Shown one piece after another: positions 31,960-44,239 of a stretch of DNA of 64,000 bases; the stretch's first letter is position 1, and every line of letters begins with the position of its first letter. The DNA comes from Bufo bufo (Eukaryota; Chordata; Amphibia; Anura; Bufonidae): contig NC_053391.1 of NCBI RefSeq assembly GCF_905171765.1, forward strand, positions 155,367,565 through 155,431,564. Reading direction: 5' to 3'. The notes beneath the pieces were generated by a model. That model did no database searches. It was not told the DNA's origin and saw nothing but the letters and a program-made list of their open reading frames with translations. A program made the translations under genes and the position numbers.

Positions 31960-34930
31960 ATTATTTTGACCACAGCACCCAGACAAAGGAGAGAGGTCCC
32001 ACAGCAGAGAACCAGGCATCATATCACCCACCACAGGAGTAGGCCACCATTTAGTTACTTTGACCCCTACACCCAGACGGAGGAGAGAGGTTACACAGCA
32101 GAGAATCAGGCATTTAGATCACCCACCACAGGAGTAGGCCACCATTGAATCAGACCCCGGCAACCATGTCAGATGGCACAAGCATAAGCTTTATATCAAT
32201 CAGCACAGGAGAAGGCGACTTTGACAGACTTTGACCCCTACACCCGGACGGAGGAGAGAGGTTTCAAAGCAGAGAATCAGGCATTTAGATCACCCACCAC
32301 AGGAGTAGGCCCCAATTTAATGGGACCCCGGCAACCATGTCAGATGGCACAACCATCAGCTTCATATCAATCAGCACAGGAGAAGGCGACTTTGAAAGAC
32401 TTTGACCCCTACACCCAGACGGAGGAGAGAGGTTTCACAGCAGAGAATCAGGCATTTAGATCACCCACCACAGGAGTAGGCCCCCATTGAATCAGACCCT
32501 GGCAACCATGTCAGATGGCACAACCATCAGCTTTATATCAATCAGCACAGGAGAAGGCGACTTTGAAAGACTTTGACCCCTACACCCAGATGGAGGAGAG
32601 AGGTTTCACAGCAGAGAATCAGGCATCATATCAACCACCACAGGAGAAGCCACCATTTAGTTACTTTGACCCCTGCACCCAGGAAGAGGAGAGAGGCACC
32701 ACAGCACATATTCTGGCATCATATCAGCCACCACAGGAGAAGCCACCATTGAGTTACTTTGACTCCCGCACCCAGGAAGAGGAGAGAGGCACCACAGCAC
32801 ATATTCTGGCATCATATCAGCCACCACAGGAGAAGCCACCATTGAGTTACTTTGACCCCCGCACCTAGGAAGAGGAGAGAGGCACCACAGCACATATTCT
32901 GGCATCATATCAGCCACCACAGGAGAAGCCACCATTTAGTTACTTTGACCCCTTCACCCAAACAGAGGAGAGAGGTTCCACATCAGAGAATCAGGCATCA
33001 TATCAACCACCACAGGAGTAGGCCACAATTTAGTTTATTTGACCCCTGCACCCAGGAAGAGGAGAGAGGCCCCACAGCACATATTCTGGCATCATATCAG
33101 CCACCACAGGAGTAGGCCACAATTTAATGGGACCCCGGCAACCATGTCAGATGGCACAACCATCAGCTTCATATCAATCAGCACAGGAGAAGGCGACTTT
33201 GAAAGACTTTGACCCCTACACCCAGACGGAGGAGAGAGGTTTCACAGCAGAGAATCAGGCATTTAGATCACCCACCACAGGAGTAGGCCCCCATTGAATC
33301 AGACCCTGGCAACCATGTCAGATGGCACAACCATCAGCTTTATATCAATCAGCACAGGAGAAGCCACCGTTGAGTTACTTTGACCCCTGCACCCAGGAAG
33401 AGGAGAGAGGCCCCACAGCACATATTCTGGCATCATATCAGCCACCACAGGAGAAGCCACCATTGAGTTACTTTGACCCCCGCACCCAGGAAGAGGAGAG
33501 AGGCACCACAGCACATATTCTGGCATCATATCAGCCACCACAGGAGAAGCCACCATTTAGTTACTTTGACCCCTGCACCCAGGAAGAGGAGAGAGGCACC
33601 ACAGCACATATTCTGGCATCATATCAGCCACCACAGGAGAAGCCACCATTTAGTTACTTTGACCCCTGCACCCAGGAAGAGGAGAGAGGCACCACAGCAC
33701 ATATTCTGGCATCATATCAGCCACCACAGGAGAAGCCACAATTGAGTTACTTTGACCCCTGCACCCAGGAAGAGGAGAGAGGCCCCACAGCACATATTCT
33801 GGCATCATACTAACCACCACAGGAGAAGCCACCATTGAGTTACTTTGACCCCTGCACCCAGGAAGAGGAGAGAGGCCCCACAGCACATATTCTGGCATCA
33901 TATCAGCCACCACAGGAGAAGCCACCATTTAGTTACTTTGACCCCTGCACCCAGGAAGAGGAGAGAGGCACCACAGCACATATTCTGGCATCATATCAGC
34001 CACCACAGGAGAAGCCACCATTTAGTTACTTTGACCCCTGCACCCAGGAAGAGGAGAGAGGCACCACAGCACATATTCTGGCATCATATCAGCCACCACA
34101 GGAGAAGCCACGATTGAGTTACTTTGACCCCTGCACCCAGGAAGAGGAGAGAGGCCCCACAACACATATTCTGGCATCATACTAACCACCACAGGAGAAG
34201 CCACCATTGAGTTACTTTGACCCCTGCACCCAGGAAGAGGAGAGAGGCCCCACAGCACATATTCTGGCATCATATCAGCCACCACAGGAGAAGCCACCAT
34301 TTAGTTACTTTGACCCCTGCACCCAGGAAGAGGAGAGAGGCACCACAGCACATATTCTGGCATCATATCAGCCACCACAGGAGAAGCCACCATTTAGTTA
34401 CTTTGACCCCTGCACCCAGGAAGAGGAGAGAGGCACCACAGCACATATTCTGGCATCATATCAGCCACCACAGGAGAAGCCACCATTTAGTTACTTTGAC
34501 CCCTGCACCCAGGAAGAGGAGAGAGGCACCACAGCACATATTCTGGCATCATATCAGCCACCACAGGAGAAGCCACCATTTAGTTACTTTGACCCCTGCA
34601 CCCAGGAAGAGGAGAGAGGCACCACAGCACATATTCTGGCATCATATCAGCCACCACAGGAGAAGCCACGATTGAGTTACTTTGACCCCTGCACCCAGGA
34701 AGAGGAGAGAGGCCCCACAGCACATATTCTGGCATCATATCACACACCACAGGAGAAGGCCTCTTTCAGTGATTTAGGCCTTTGGACCCAGACAGAGGAG
34801 AGAGGTCAGAGATTAGCTTCATATCCCCCAGCACAGCAGAAGACCGCTTTATTTGACTTAGGCCTCAGCACCCAGACAGAAGACAGAGGTAGCATGGCAG
34901 AGGTTATGGCTTCATGTCACCCGTTAGTTT
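31960..34930. repeat. 93-bp minisatellite inside hAT-A, with 372-bp higher-order unit
   Basis: The unit contains TTACTTTGACCCCTGCACCC, AGGAAGAGGAGAGAGG, CACATATTCTGGCATCATAT and CCACCACAGGAGAAGCCACC. The left third is made of related, more diverged types (with GAGAATCAGGCATTTAGATC). In the right part four 93-bp units form a 372-bp block that is repeated almost exactly: the TACTAACCACCAC variant at about 33808 recurs at about 34180. The 93-bp unit is open on the plus strand and gives frames of a 31-residue repeat (SYFDPCTQEEERG...), for example 34207-34932. It lies between the left terminus and the transposase C-terminus. Confidence 0.93.
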
Positions 34931-35069
34931 AACCGGCCACTTTCATCTGGTTGGGCCCCGGCGCCCAGACAGAGAAGAGTTTCATTCAACTGTGGGTTTC
35001 ATAAAATTTGTATCAAATAAAGAAGTGGCCCGTAGCACAACAAGACATGTTTTAGGCAGTTAATAAGGA

Positions 35070-38000
35070 CTACTCTGCACAAGGGAGGGACAGGTCCTGT
35101 GGGATCCATGCCTGGTTCATCTTTATGAAGGTCAGCTTGTCCACGTTGGCTGTGGACAGGCGGCTGCGCTTGTCAGTAATGACGCCCCCTGCCCTGCTGA
35201 ATACGCGTTCAGATAAAACGCTGGCCGCCGGGCAGGAAAGCACCTCCAAGGCATAACATGCTAACTCTGGCCACGTGGACAATTTCGAAACCCAGTAGTT
35301 GAATGGGGCCGAACCATCCGTCAGGATGTGGAGGGGTGTGCAGACATACTGTTCAACCATGTTAGTGAAATGCTGCCTCCTGCTAACACGTTCCGTATCA
35401 GGTGTCGGTGCAGATAGCTGTGGCGTGGAGACAAAACTTTTCCACATTTCTGCCATGCTAACCCTGCCCTCAGATGAGCTGGCCGTGACACAGCTGCGTT
35501 GGCGACCTCTTGCCACTCCTCTGCCTTCACCTTCCACCTGTTCCCCTGTGACATGTGGGAATGCTCTCAAGAGCGCCTCTATCAGCGTGCGCTTGTACTC
35601 GCGCATCTTACGGTCGCGCTCCAGTTCAGGAATTAAAGTGGGCACATTGTCTTTATACCGGGGATCCAGCAGGGTGGCCACCCAGTAGTCTGCACACGTT
35701 AAAACGTGGGCAACTCTGCTGTCGTTGCGCAGGCATTGGAGCATATATTCGCTCATGTGGGCCAGGCTACCCATGGGTAAGGACAAGCTGTCCTCTGTGG
35801 GAGGCGTATCGTCATCGTCCACCGTATCCCCCCAGCCACGCACCAGTGATGGGCCTGGGCTGCCACCCCGCTGTGAACTTGCGTCATCCTCGTCCCCCTC
35901 CACCTCCTCCTCCTCATCCTCCTCGTCCTCCAGTACAGTGCCTTGGCTGGCGACTTGTGAACCTGTCCTCTGCTGCTTAAACAAACCTCCCTCTGAGCCA
36001 CTTCGAACAGACTGGCCCGAAAGTGTTAGAAACGAGCCCTCATCCTCCTCCACCTGGGCCACCTCCTCTAACATCATTGCCCTAAGTGTTTTCTCAAGGA
36101 GACATAGAAGTGGTATTGTAACGCTGATAACAGTGTCATCTCCACTGGCCATATTGGTGGAGTACTCGAAACAGCGCAGCAGGGCACACAGGTCTCGCAT
36201 GGAGGCCCAATCATTGGTGGTGAAGTGGTGCTGTTCGGCAGTACGACTGATGCGAGCGTGCTGCAGCTGAAACTCCACTATGGCCTGCTGCTGCTCGCAC
36301 AGTCTCTCCAGCATGTGCAAGGTGGAGTTCCACCGGGTGGGCACGTCGCATATGAGGCGGTGAGCGGGAAGGCCGAAGTTCCGCTGTAGCGCAGACAGGC
36401 GAGCAGCGGCAGGATGTGAACGGCGGAAGCGCGCACAGACGGCCCGCACTTTATGCAGCAGCTCTGACTTGTTGGGGTAGTGGTGAATGAACCTCTGCAC
36501 CACCAAGTTCAGCACATGCGCCAGGCAAGGGATGTGCGTCAAACCGGCTAGTCCCAGAGCTGCCACGAGATTTCGCCCATTATCGCATACCACCAGGCCT
36601 GGCTTGAGGCCCACCGGCAGAAACCACTCGTCGGTCTGTTGTTCAATACCCCGCCACAACTCCTGTGCGGTGTGGGGCCTGTCCCCCAAACATATGAGTT
36701 TCAGAATGGCCTGCTGACGTTTACCCCGGGCTGTGCTGAAGTTGGTGGTGAAGGTGTGTGGCTGACCGGATGAGCTGGTGGAAGCAGTGGAGGAGGAAGC
36801 CGAGTAGGAGGAGGAGGCTACAGGAGGCAGAGAATGATGCCCTGCGATCCTAGGGGGCGGAAGGACGTGCGCCAAGGAACTGTCCGCCGGGGGCCCAGCC
36901 GCCACTACATTCATCCAGTGTGCAGTTAGTGAGATATAGCGTCCCTGGCCGTGCTTACTGGTCCACGTATCTGTGGTTAGGTGGACCTTGCCACAAATGG
37001 CGTTGCGCAGTGCACACTTGATTTTATCGGACACTTGCATGTGCAGGGAAGGCACGGCTGTCTTGGAGAAGTAGTGGCGGCTGGGAACCACATACTGCGG
37101 GACAGCCATGGCCATCAGCTGTTTGAAGCTGTCTGTGTCCACCAGCCGGAATGACAGCATTTCAAAGGCCAGCAGTTTAGAAATGCTGGCGTTCAGGCCA
37201 AGGGCTCGAGGGTGACTCGGGGGGAATTTGCGCTTCCTCTCTAAGGTTTGAGATATTGAGAGCTGAACGCTGCTGCGTGATATAGTGGAGACGCTAGTTG
37301 ACGGTGGCGGTGGTGGTGGTGTCGGTGGCACATCCTCTGTTTGCTGCTCGGCCGGTGGCAACATTCCTCTCGAGGCGGAAGCCGAGGCAGCAGCGGTAGA
37401 GGGAGCAGGGGGAGCCTCAGCGAGTGCCTGGTTTTTAAGGTGTGTACCCCACTGCAGTTCATGCTTTGCATGTAGATGCCTGGTCATGCAGGTTGTGCTG
37501 AGGTTCAGAACGTTAATGCCTCGCCTCAGGCTCTGATGGCAGAGCGTGCAAGTCACTCGGGTCTTGTCGGTAGGACATTGTTTAAAGAAGTGCCATGCCA
37601 GGGAACTCTTTGAAGCTGCCTTTGTGGGGCTGGGTCCCTGTTGGCGATGTCCAGTAGCAGGCGAACTCTGGGGGCGGCGGCTCGTCTGCTTTGGCCCCCT
37701 GCTCCCTCTTTGGCTTCGCTGTTGTCTCGGTCTCACCACTACCTCTTCCTCTGAACTGTGAAAGTCATCGCCACGACCTTCAGTCCATGTGGGGTCTAAG
37801 ACCTCATCGTCCTCTGCATCGTCTTCCACCCAGTCTCCCTCCCTGACCTCCTCCTGTTCAGTCTGCACACTGCAAAAAGACGCGGCAGTGGGCACCTGTG
37901 TTTCGTCATCATCAGAGAGTCGGTGACTCTGCTGTGGTGGTATTCCCATGTCCTCTTCATCTGGAGACATAAGTGGTTGTGCGTCAGTGCATGGTATGTC

Positions 38001-38447
38001 TTCCTCCACTGGGGAAGGGCTAGGTGGACGCCCCTGGGAAACCCTGGAAGCAGAGTCTTCAAACAGAAGAAGAGACTGCTGCATAACTTGTGGCTCAGAC
38101 CGTTTCCCTGATATGCTTGGGGGTGATGTGACAGACTGATGGGCTTGGTTTTCAGGTGCCACCTGTGCGCTTTCCGCAGAAGACTGGGTGGAAGACCATG
38201 TGGTGAACGTGCTGGAAGCACTGTCGGCCACCCAATCGATTAATGCCTGTACCTGCTCAGGCCTTACCATCCTAAGAGCGGCATTGTGCCCCACGAGATA
38301 TTGCGGTACATTCTGCCGGCTAGTTGAGGGAGTTCGTTCCCTACTGTGTGCGCCTGGGGCCGAACGGCCACGTCCTCTACCAGCAACAGAGGCTCCACGG
38401 ACACCACCACGACCGCGTCCTCGTCCCTTAATAGTATTTTTCTTCAT
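35070..38447 (-). CDS. hAT-A transposase, BED finger type, intact frame
   Basis: A cut-and-paste DNA transposase of 1125 residues, expected to act in the nucleus on the hAT-A termini. Visible parts: an RG-rich basic start (residues 1-30, repeated GRGRG), an acidic Ser/Pro-rich region (80-240), and a BED zinc finger at about 282-329 with ligands C300, C303, H324 and H329. A Pro/Ala linker follows, then the RNase H-like catalytic core with Asp in TTDTWTS (about 493) and Asp in VVCDNGRNLV (about 622). After these come CLAHVLNLVVQRF (641-653) and DVPTRWNSTLHML. The C-terminal dimerisation block holds the third acidic residue in LSERVFSRAGG (about 1080). A long acidic insert (EDEEDEEEEVEGDEDD) lies before the C-terminus. 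The ATG at 38447 agrees with the start of copy 1 at 3158. No frameshift or internal stop is seen. It is longer than typical hAT transposases because of the low-complexity regions. Confidence 0.95.
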   Translation of the reverse strand: MKKNTIKGRGRGRGGVRGASVAGRGRGRSAPGAHSRERTPSTSRQNVPQYLVGHNAALRMVRPEQVQALIDWVADSASSTFTTWSSTQSSAESAQVAPENQAHQSVTSPPSISGKRSEPQVMQQSLLLFEDSASRVSQGRPPSPSPVEEDIPCTDAQPLMSPDEEDMGIPPQQSHRLSDDDETQVPTAASFCSVQTEQEEVREGDWVEDDAEDDEVLDPTWTEGRGDDFHSSEEEVVVRPRQQRSQRGSRGPKQTSRRPQSSPATGHRQQGPSPTKAASKSSLAWHFFKQCPTDKTRVTCTLCHQSLRRGINVLNLSTTCMTRHLHAKHELQWGTHLKNQALAEAPPAPSTAAASASASRGMLPPAEQQTEDVPPTPPPPPPSTSVSTISRSSVQLSISQTLERKRKFPPSHPRALGLNASISKLLAFEMLSFRLVDTDSFKQLMAMAVPQYVVPSRHYFSKTAVPSLHMQVSDKIKCALRNAICGKVHLTTDTWTSKHGQGRYISLTAHWMNVVAAGPPADSSLAHVLPPPRIAGHHSLPPVASSSYSASSSTASTSSSGQPHTFTTNFSTARGKRQQAILKLICLGDRPHTAQELWRGIEQQTDEWFLPVGLKPGLVVCDNGRNLVAALGLAGLTHIPCLAHVLNLVVQRFIHHYPNKSELLHKVRAVCARFRRSHPAAARLSALQRNFGLPAHRLICDVPTRWNSTLHMLERLCEQQQAIVEFQLQHARISRTAEQHHFTTNDWASMRDLCALLRCFEYSTNMASGDDTVISVTIPLLCLLEKTLRAMMLEEVAQVEEDEGSFLTLSGQSVRSGSEGGLFKQQRTGSQVASQGTVLEDEEDEEEEVEGDEDDASSQRGGSPGPSLVRGWGDTVDDDDTPPTEDSLSLPMGSLAHMSEYMLQCLRNDSRVAHVLTCADYWVATLLDPRYKDNVPTLIPELERDRKMREYKRTLIEALLRAFPHVTGEQVEGEGRGVARGRQRSCVTASSSEGRVSMAEMWKSFVSTPQLSAPTPDTERVSRRQHFTNMVEQYVCTPLHILTDGSAPFNYWVSKLSTWPELACYALEVLSCPAASVLSERVFSRAGGVITDKRSRLSTANVDKLTFIKMNQAWIPQDLSLPCAE

Positions 38448-38503
38448 TGTTGCGATTCAACTCGCACCACAATGAAATATATTATTTTTTATAAGCAAAA
38501 TCC

Positions 38504-41500
38504 CCTCACTGGAATACTTTCAGTCTTTTGACTGTATGGATTACAGATGGAATGACTGTTATATGTGAGTACCGCTTTCTTTGACAGATTCTAGTATGGG
38601 TACATATATGTTTTCCCAACCCCAGCACATTAGTTTGCTAATTCCAGATGTATGAAACGCAGGCCTAACTGTATCTAGTATATTGAACGCCAGATAAACT
38701 AACTTGGCCTTTTTTAAATAAAAAAAATTCCCTCACTGGAATACTTTCAGTCTTTTGACTGTATGGATTACAGATGGAATGACTGTTATATGTGAGTACC
38801 GCTTTCTTTGACAGATTCTAGTATGGGTACATATATGTTTTCCCAACCCCAGCACATTAGTTTGCTAATTCCAGATGTATGAAACGCAGGCCTAACTGTA
38901 TCTAGTATATTGAACGCCAGATAAACTAACTTGGCCTTTTTTAAATAAATAAATTCCCTCACTGGATTACTTTCAGTCTTTTGACTGTATGGATTACAGA
39001 TGGAATGACTGTTATATGTGAGTACCGCTTTCTTTGACAGATTCTAGTATGGGTACATATATGTTTTCCCAACCCCAGCAAATTAGTTTGCTAATTCCAG
39101 ATGTATGAAACGCAGGCCTAACTGTATCTAGTATATTGAACGCCAGATAAACTAACTTGGCCTTTTTTAAATAAAAAAAATTCCCTCACTGGAATACTTT
39201 CAGTCTTTTGACTGTATGGATTACAGATGGAATGACTGTTATATGTGAGTACCGCTTTCTTTGACAGATTCTAGTATGGGTACATATATGTTTTCCCAAC
39301 CCCAGCAAATTAGTTTGCTAATTCCAGATGTATGAAACGCAGGCCTAACTGTATCTAGTATATTGAACGCCAGATAAACTAACTTGGCCTTTTTTAAATA
39401 AAAAAAATTCCCTCACTGGAATACTTTCAGTCTTTTGACTGTATGGATTACAGATGGAATGACTGTTATATGTGAGTACCGCTTTCTTTGACAGATTCTA
39501 GTATGGGTACATATATGTTTTCCCAACCCCAGCAAATTAGTTTGCTAATTCCAGATGTATGAAACGCAGGCCTAACTGTATCTAGTATATTGAACGCCAG
39601 ATAAACTAACTTGGCCTTTTTTAAATAAAAAAAATTCCCTCACTGGAATACTTTCAGTCTTTTGACTGTATGGATTACAGATGGAATGACTGTTATATGT
39701 GAGTACCGCTTTCTTTGACAGATTCTAGTATGGGTACATATATGTTTTCCCAACCCCAGCAAATTAGTTTGCTAATTCCAGATGTATGAAACGCAGGCCT
39801 AACTGTATCTAGTATATTGAACGCCAGATAAACTAACTTGGCCTTTTTTAAATAAAAAAAATTCCCTCACTGGAATACTTTCAGTCTTTTGACTGTATGG
39901 ATTACAGATGGAATGACTGTTATATGTGAGTACCGCTTTCTTTGACAGATTCTAGTATGGGTACATATATGTTTTCCCAACCCCAGCACATTAGTTTGCT
40001 AATTCCAGATGTATGAAACGCAGGCCTAACTGTATTTAGTATATTGAACGCCAGATAAACTAACTTGGCCTTTTTTAAATAAAAAAAAAATTCCCTCACT
40101 GGAATACTTTCAGTCTTTTGACTGTATGGATTACAGATGGAATGACTGTTATATGTGAGTACCGCTTTCTTTGACAGATTCTAGTATGGGTACATATATG
40201 TTTTCCCAACCCCAGCACATTAGTTTGCTAATTCCAGATGTATGAAACGCAGGCCTAACTGTATCTAGTATATTGAACGCCAGATAAACTAACTTGGCCT
40301 TTTTTAAATAAAAAAAATTCCCTCACTGGAATACTTTCAGTCTTTTGACTGTATGGATTACAGATGGAATGACTGTTATATGTGAGTACCGCTTTCTTTG
40401 ACAGATTCTAGTATGGGTACATATATGTTTTCCCAACCCCAGCAAATTAGTTTGCTAATTCCAGATGTATGAAACGCAGGCCTAACTGTATCTAGTATAT
40501 TGAACGCCAGATAAACTAACTTGGCCTTTTTTAAATAAAAAAAATTCCCTCACTGGAATACTTTCAGTCTTTTGACTGTATGGATTACAGATGGAATGAC
40601 TGTTATATGTGAGTACCGCTTTCTTTGACAGATTCTAGTATGGGTACATATATGTTTTCCCAACCCCAGCAAATTAGTTTGCTAATTCCAGATGTATGAA
40701 ACGCAGGCCTAACTGTATCTAGTATATTGAACGCCAGATAAACTAACTTGGCCTTTTTTAAATAAAAAAAATTCCCTCACTGGAATACTTTCAGTCTTTT
40801 GACTGTATGGATTACAGATGGAATGACTGTTATATGTGAGTACCGCTTTCTTTGACAGATTCTAGTATGGGTACATATATGTTTTCCCAACCCCAGCAAA
40901 TTAGTTTGCTAATTCCAGATGTATGAAACGCAGGCCTAACTGTATCTAGTATATTGAACGCCAGATAAACTAACTTGGCCTTTTTTAAATAAAAAAAATT
41001 CCCTCACTGGAATACTTTCAGTCTTTTGACTGTATGGATTACAGATGGAATGACTGTTATATGTGAGTACCGCTTTCTTTGACAGATTCTAGTATGGGTA
41101 CATATATGTTTTCCCAACCCCAGCACATTAGTTTGCTAATTCCAGATGTATGAAACGCAGGCCTAACTGTATTTAGTATATTGAACGCCAGATAAACTAA
41201 CTTGGCCTTTTTTAAATAAAATAAAAATTCCCTCACTGGAATACTTTCAGTCTTTTGACTGTATGGATTACAGATGGAATGACTGTTATATGTGAGTACC
41301 GCTTTCTTTGACAGATTCTAGTATGGGTACATATATGTTTTCCCAACCCCAGCACATTAGTTTGCTAATTCCAGATGTATGAAACGCAGGCCTAACTGTA
41401 TCTAGTATATTGAACGCCAGATAAACTAACTTGGCCTTTTTTAAATAAAAAAAATTCCCTCACTGGAATACTTTCAGTCTTTTGACTGTATGGATTACAG

Positions 41501-43504
41501 ATGGAATGACTGTTATATGTGAGTACCGCTTTCTTTGACAGATTCTAGTATGGGTACATATATGTTTTCCCAACCCCAGCAAATTAGTTTGCTAATTCCA
41601 GATGTATGAAACGCAGGCCTAACTGTATCTAGTATATTGAACGCCAGATAAACTAACTTGGCCTTTTTTAAATAAAAAAAATTCCCTCACTGGAATACTT
41701 TCAGTCTTTTGACTGTATGGATTACAGATGGAATGACTGTTATATGTGAGTACCGCTTTCTTTGACAGATTCTAGTATGGGTACATATATGTTTTCCCAA
41801 CCCCAGCAAATTAGTTTGCTAATTCCAGATGTATGAAACGCAGGCCTAACTGTATCTAGTATATTGAACGCCAGATAAACTAACTTGGCCTTTTTTAAAT
41901 AAAAAAAATTCCCTCACTGGAATACTTTCAGTCTTTTGACTGTATGGATTACAGATGGAATGACTGTTATATGTGAGTACCGCTTTCTTTGACAGATTCT
42001 AGTATGGGTACATATATGTTTTCCCAACCCCAGCAAATTAGTTTGCTAATTCCAGATGTATGAAACGCAGGCCTAACTGTATCTAGTATATTGAACGCCA
42101 GATAAACTAACTTGGCCTTTTTTAAATAAAAAAAATTCCCTCACTAGAATACTTTCAGTCTTTTGACTGTATGGATTACAGATGGAATGACTGTTATATG
42201 TGAGTACCGCTTTCTTTGACAGATTCTAGTATGGGTACATATATGTTTTCCCAACCCCAGCACATTAGTTTGCTAATTCCAGATGTATGAAACGCAGGCC
42301 TAACTGTATCTAGTATATTGAACGCCAGATAAACTAACTTGGCCTTTTTTAAATAAAAAAAATTCCCTCACTGGAATACTTTCAGTCTTTTGACTGTATG
42401 GATTACAGATGGAATGACTGTTATATGTGAGTACCGCTTTCTTTGACAGATTCTAGTATGGGTACATATATGTTTTCCCAACCCCAGCAAATTAGTTTGC
42501 TAATTCCAGATGTATGAAACGCAGGCCTAACTGTATCTAGTATATTGAACGCCAGATAAACTAACTTGGCCTTTTTTAAATAAAAAAAATTCCCTCACTG
42601 GAATACTTTCAGTCTTTTGACTGTATGGATTACAGATGGAATGACTGTTATATGTGAGTACCGCTTTCTTTGACAGATTCTAGTATGGGTACATATATGT
42701 TTTCCCAACCCCAGCACATTAGTTTGCTAATTCCAGATGTATGAAACGCAGGCCTAACTGTATCTAGTATATTGAACGCCAGATAAACTAACTTGGCCTT
42801 TTTTAAATAAAAAAAATTCCCTCACTGGAATACTTTCAGTCTTTTGACTGTATGGATTACAGATGGAATGACTGTTATATGTGAGTACCGCTTTCTTTGA
42901 CAGATTCTAGTATGGGTACATATATGTTTTCCCAACCCCAGCACATTAGTTTGCTAATTCCAGATGTATGAAACGCAGGCCTAACTGTATCTAGTATATT
43001 GAACGCCAGATAAACTAACTTGGCCTTTTTTAAATAAAAAAAAAATTCCCTCACTGGAATACTTTCAGTCTTTTGACTTTATGGATTACAGATGGAATGA
43101 CTGTTATATGTGAGTACCGCTTTCTTTGACAGATTCTAGTATGGGTACATATATGTTTTCCCAACCCCAGCACATTAGTTTGCTAATTCCAGATGTATGA
43201 AACGCAGGCCTAACTGTATCTAGTATATTGAACGCCAGATAAACTAACTTGGCCTTTTTTAAATAAAAAAAATTCCCTCACTGGAATACTTTCAGTCTTT
43301 TGACTGTATGGATTACAGATGGAATGACTGTTATATGTGAGTACCGCTTTCTTTGACAGATTCTAGTATGGGTACATATATGTTTTCCCAACCCCAGCAC
43401 ATTAGTTTGCTAATTCCAGATGTATGAAACGCAGGCCTAACTGTATCTAGTATATTGAACGCCAGATAAACTAACTTGGCCTTTTTTAAATAAAAAAAAA
43501 ATTC
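38504..43504. repeat. 227-bp satellite array, about 22 units, inside hAT-A
   Basis: The unit starts CCTCACTGGAATACTTTCAG and ends TTGGCCTTTTTTAAATAAA. Start positions 38504, 38731, 38957, 39184, 39411 and so on give 226-228-bp spacing to 43505. Units are nearly identical. They fall into a GCACATT type (units 1, 2, 7, 8, 12, 13, 17, 19-22) and a GCAAATT type (3-6, 9-11, 14-16, 18). Units 7 and 12 also share TATTTAG in place of TATCTAG, so units 7-11 and 12-16 form a repeated five-unit block of about 1.14 kb. The array is upstream of the transposase start and has no open frame of note. Confidence 0.97.
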
Positions 43505-44239
43505 CCTCACTGGAATACTTTATGGCTTTTCACTGTATGGATTACAGGTGGACTGGTATTAGTAGGGGTGACACAAGCACACCCAAGTCCCTGATGTAGG
43601 ATTTCTATGGCACAGACCACTATTACAAGTGATTAATGGACGTTGGGAGAGATTGTGCTGCAGCACTAGTCCCAAGATAGCCGCCGCCTATCAGCCCAGT
43701 AACATGTGCCACAAAATGGTCTGCACAACCTTTAAAAAAAATAGCCTTGGACTGTGCTGCTAAATCGCTATTGGTCTGAATCCCAGGTGTAGATGTCTGA
43801 CTTGTTTGGAGCTTTGGAATGCACACTGTGGCAGCTTCTGCTGCAGCACTACAAGTCGCAAAATGGCGGCCGGCGGTCAGCCCGGGTACATGTGGATGGA
43901 AAAATCACTCTGGCCACTCTAAAAATAGCCAATCCCTATCAAAAAAGCAGCTCAGCTGCAGTTGTTCAGATGAATCACAGGTGGAGGAGAGAAATTTGCT
44001 TCCAGTTATTCAATTATCCCTGCCTATTCTCGCCCTAGCATCAGCTGCGTCTAACCCTGTTCTATTCACATCGGGAGTGAGCACGTCCCGACGTGCGCAC
44101 AAGCTTATAAGAGGCTGAGTCACATGCTGCACTTGGCCAATCACAGCCTTGCCAATAGTAGGCATGGCTGCGATGGCATCTTAGGGCAAGTAGTATGATG
44201 CATGTTGATTGGCTGCTTTGCAGCCTTTCAAAATGCGCC
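43505..44239. other. hAT-A right-end non-coding region
   Basis: About 730 bp between satellite and terminus, with no gene. It is found almost unchanged in inverted orientation at 61690-62430 and, more diverged, at about 4700-5100, so it is a conserved part of the element and may carry the promoter for the transposase. Short frames here match between copies only because the DNA does. Confidence 0.7.

Noticed and set aside
34207..34932. A 241-codon plus-strand frame with 31-residue repeats as a repetitive protein gene
   Set aside because: The frame follows from a 93-bp repeat unit without stops. The same DNA is open in a second plus frame (34217-34675) and also on the minus strand. No unique sequence, signal peptide or start context supports it.
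35299..36270. Several Ser- and Pro-rich plus-strand frames
   Set aside because: They are antisense to the hAT-A transposase, caused by its acidic and low-complexity codons.
38504..43504. CRISPR-like or other spacer array
   Set aside because: The 227-bp units are nearly identical throughout with no unique spacers, and the setting is eukaryotic.
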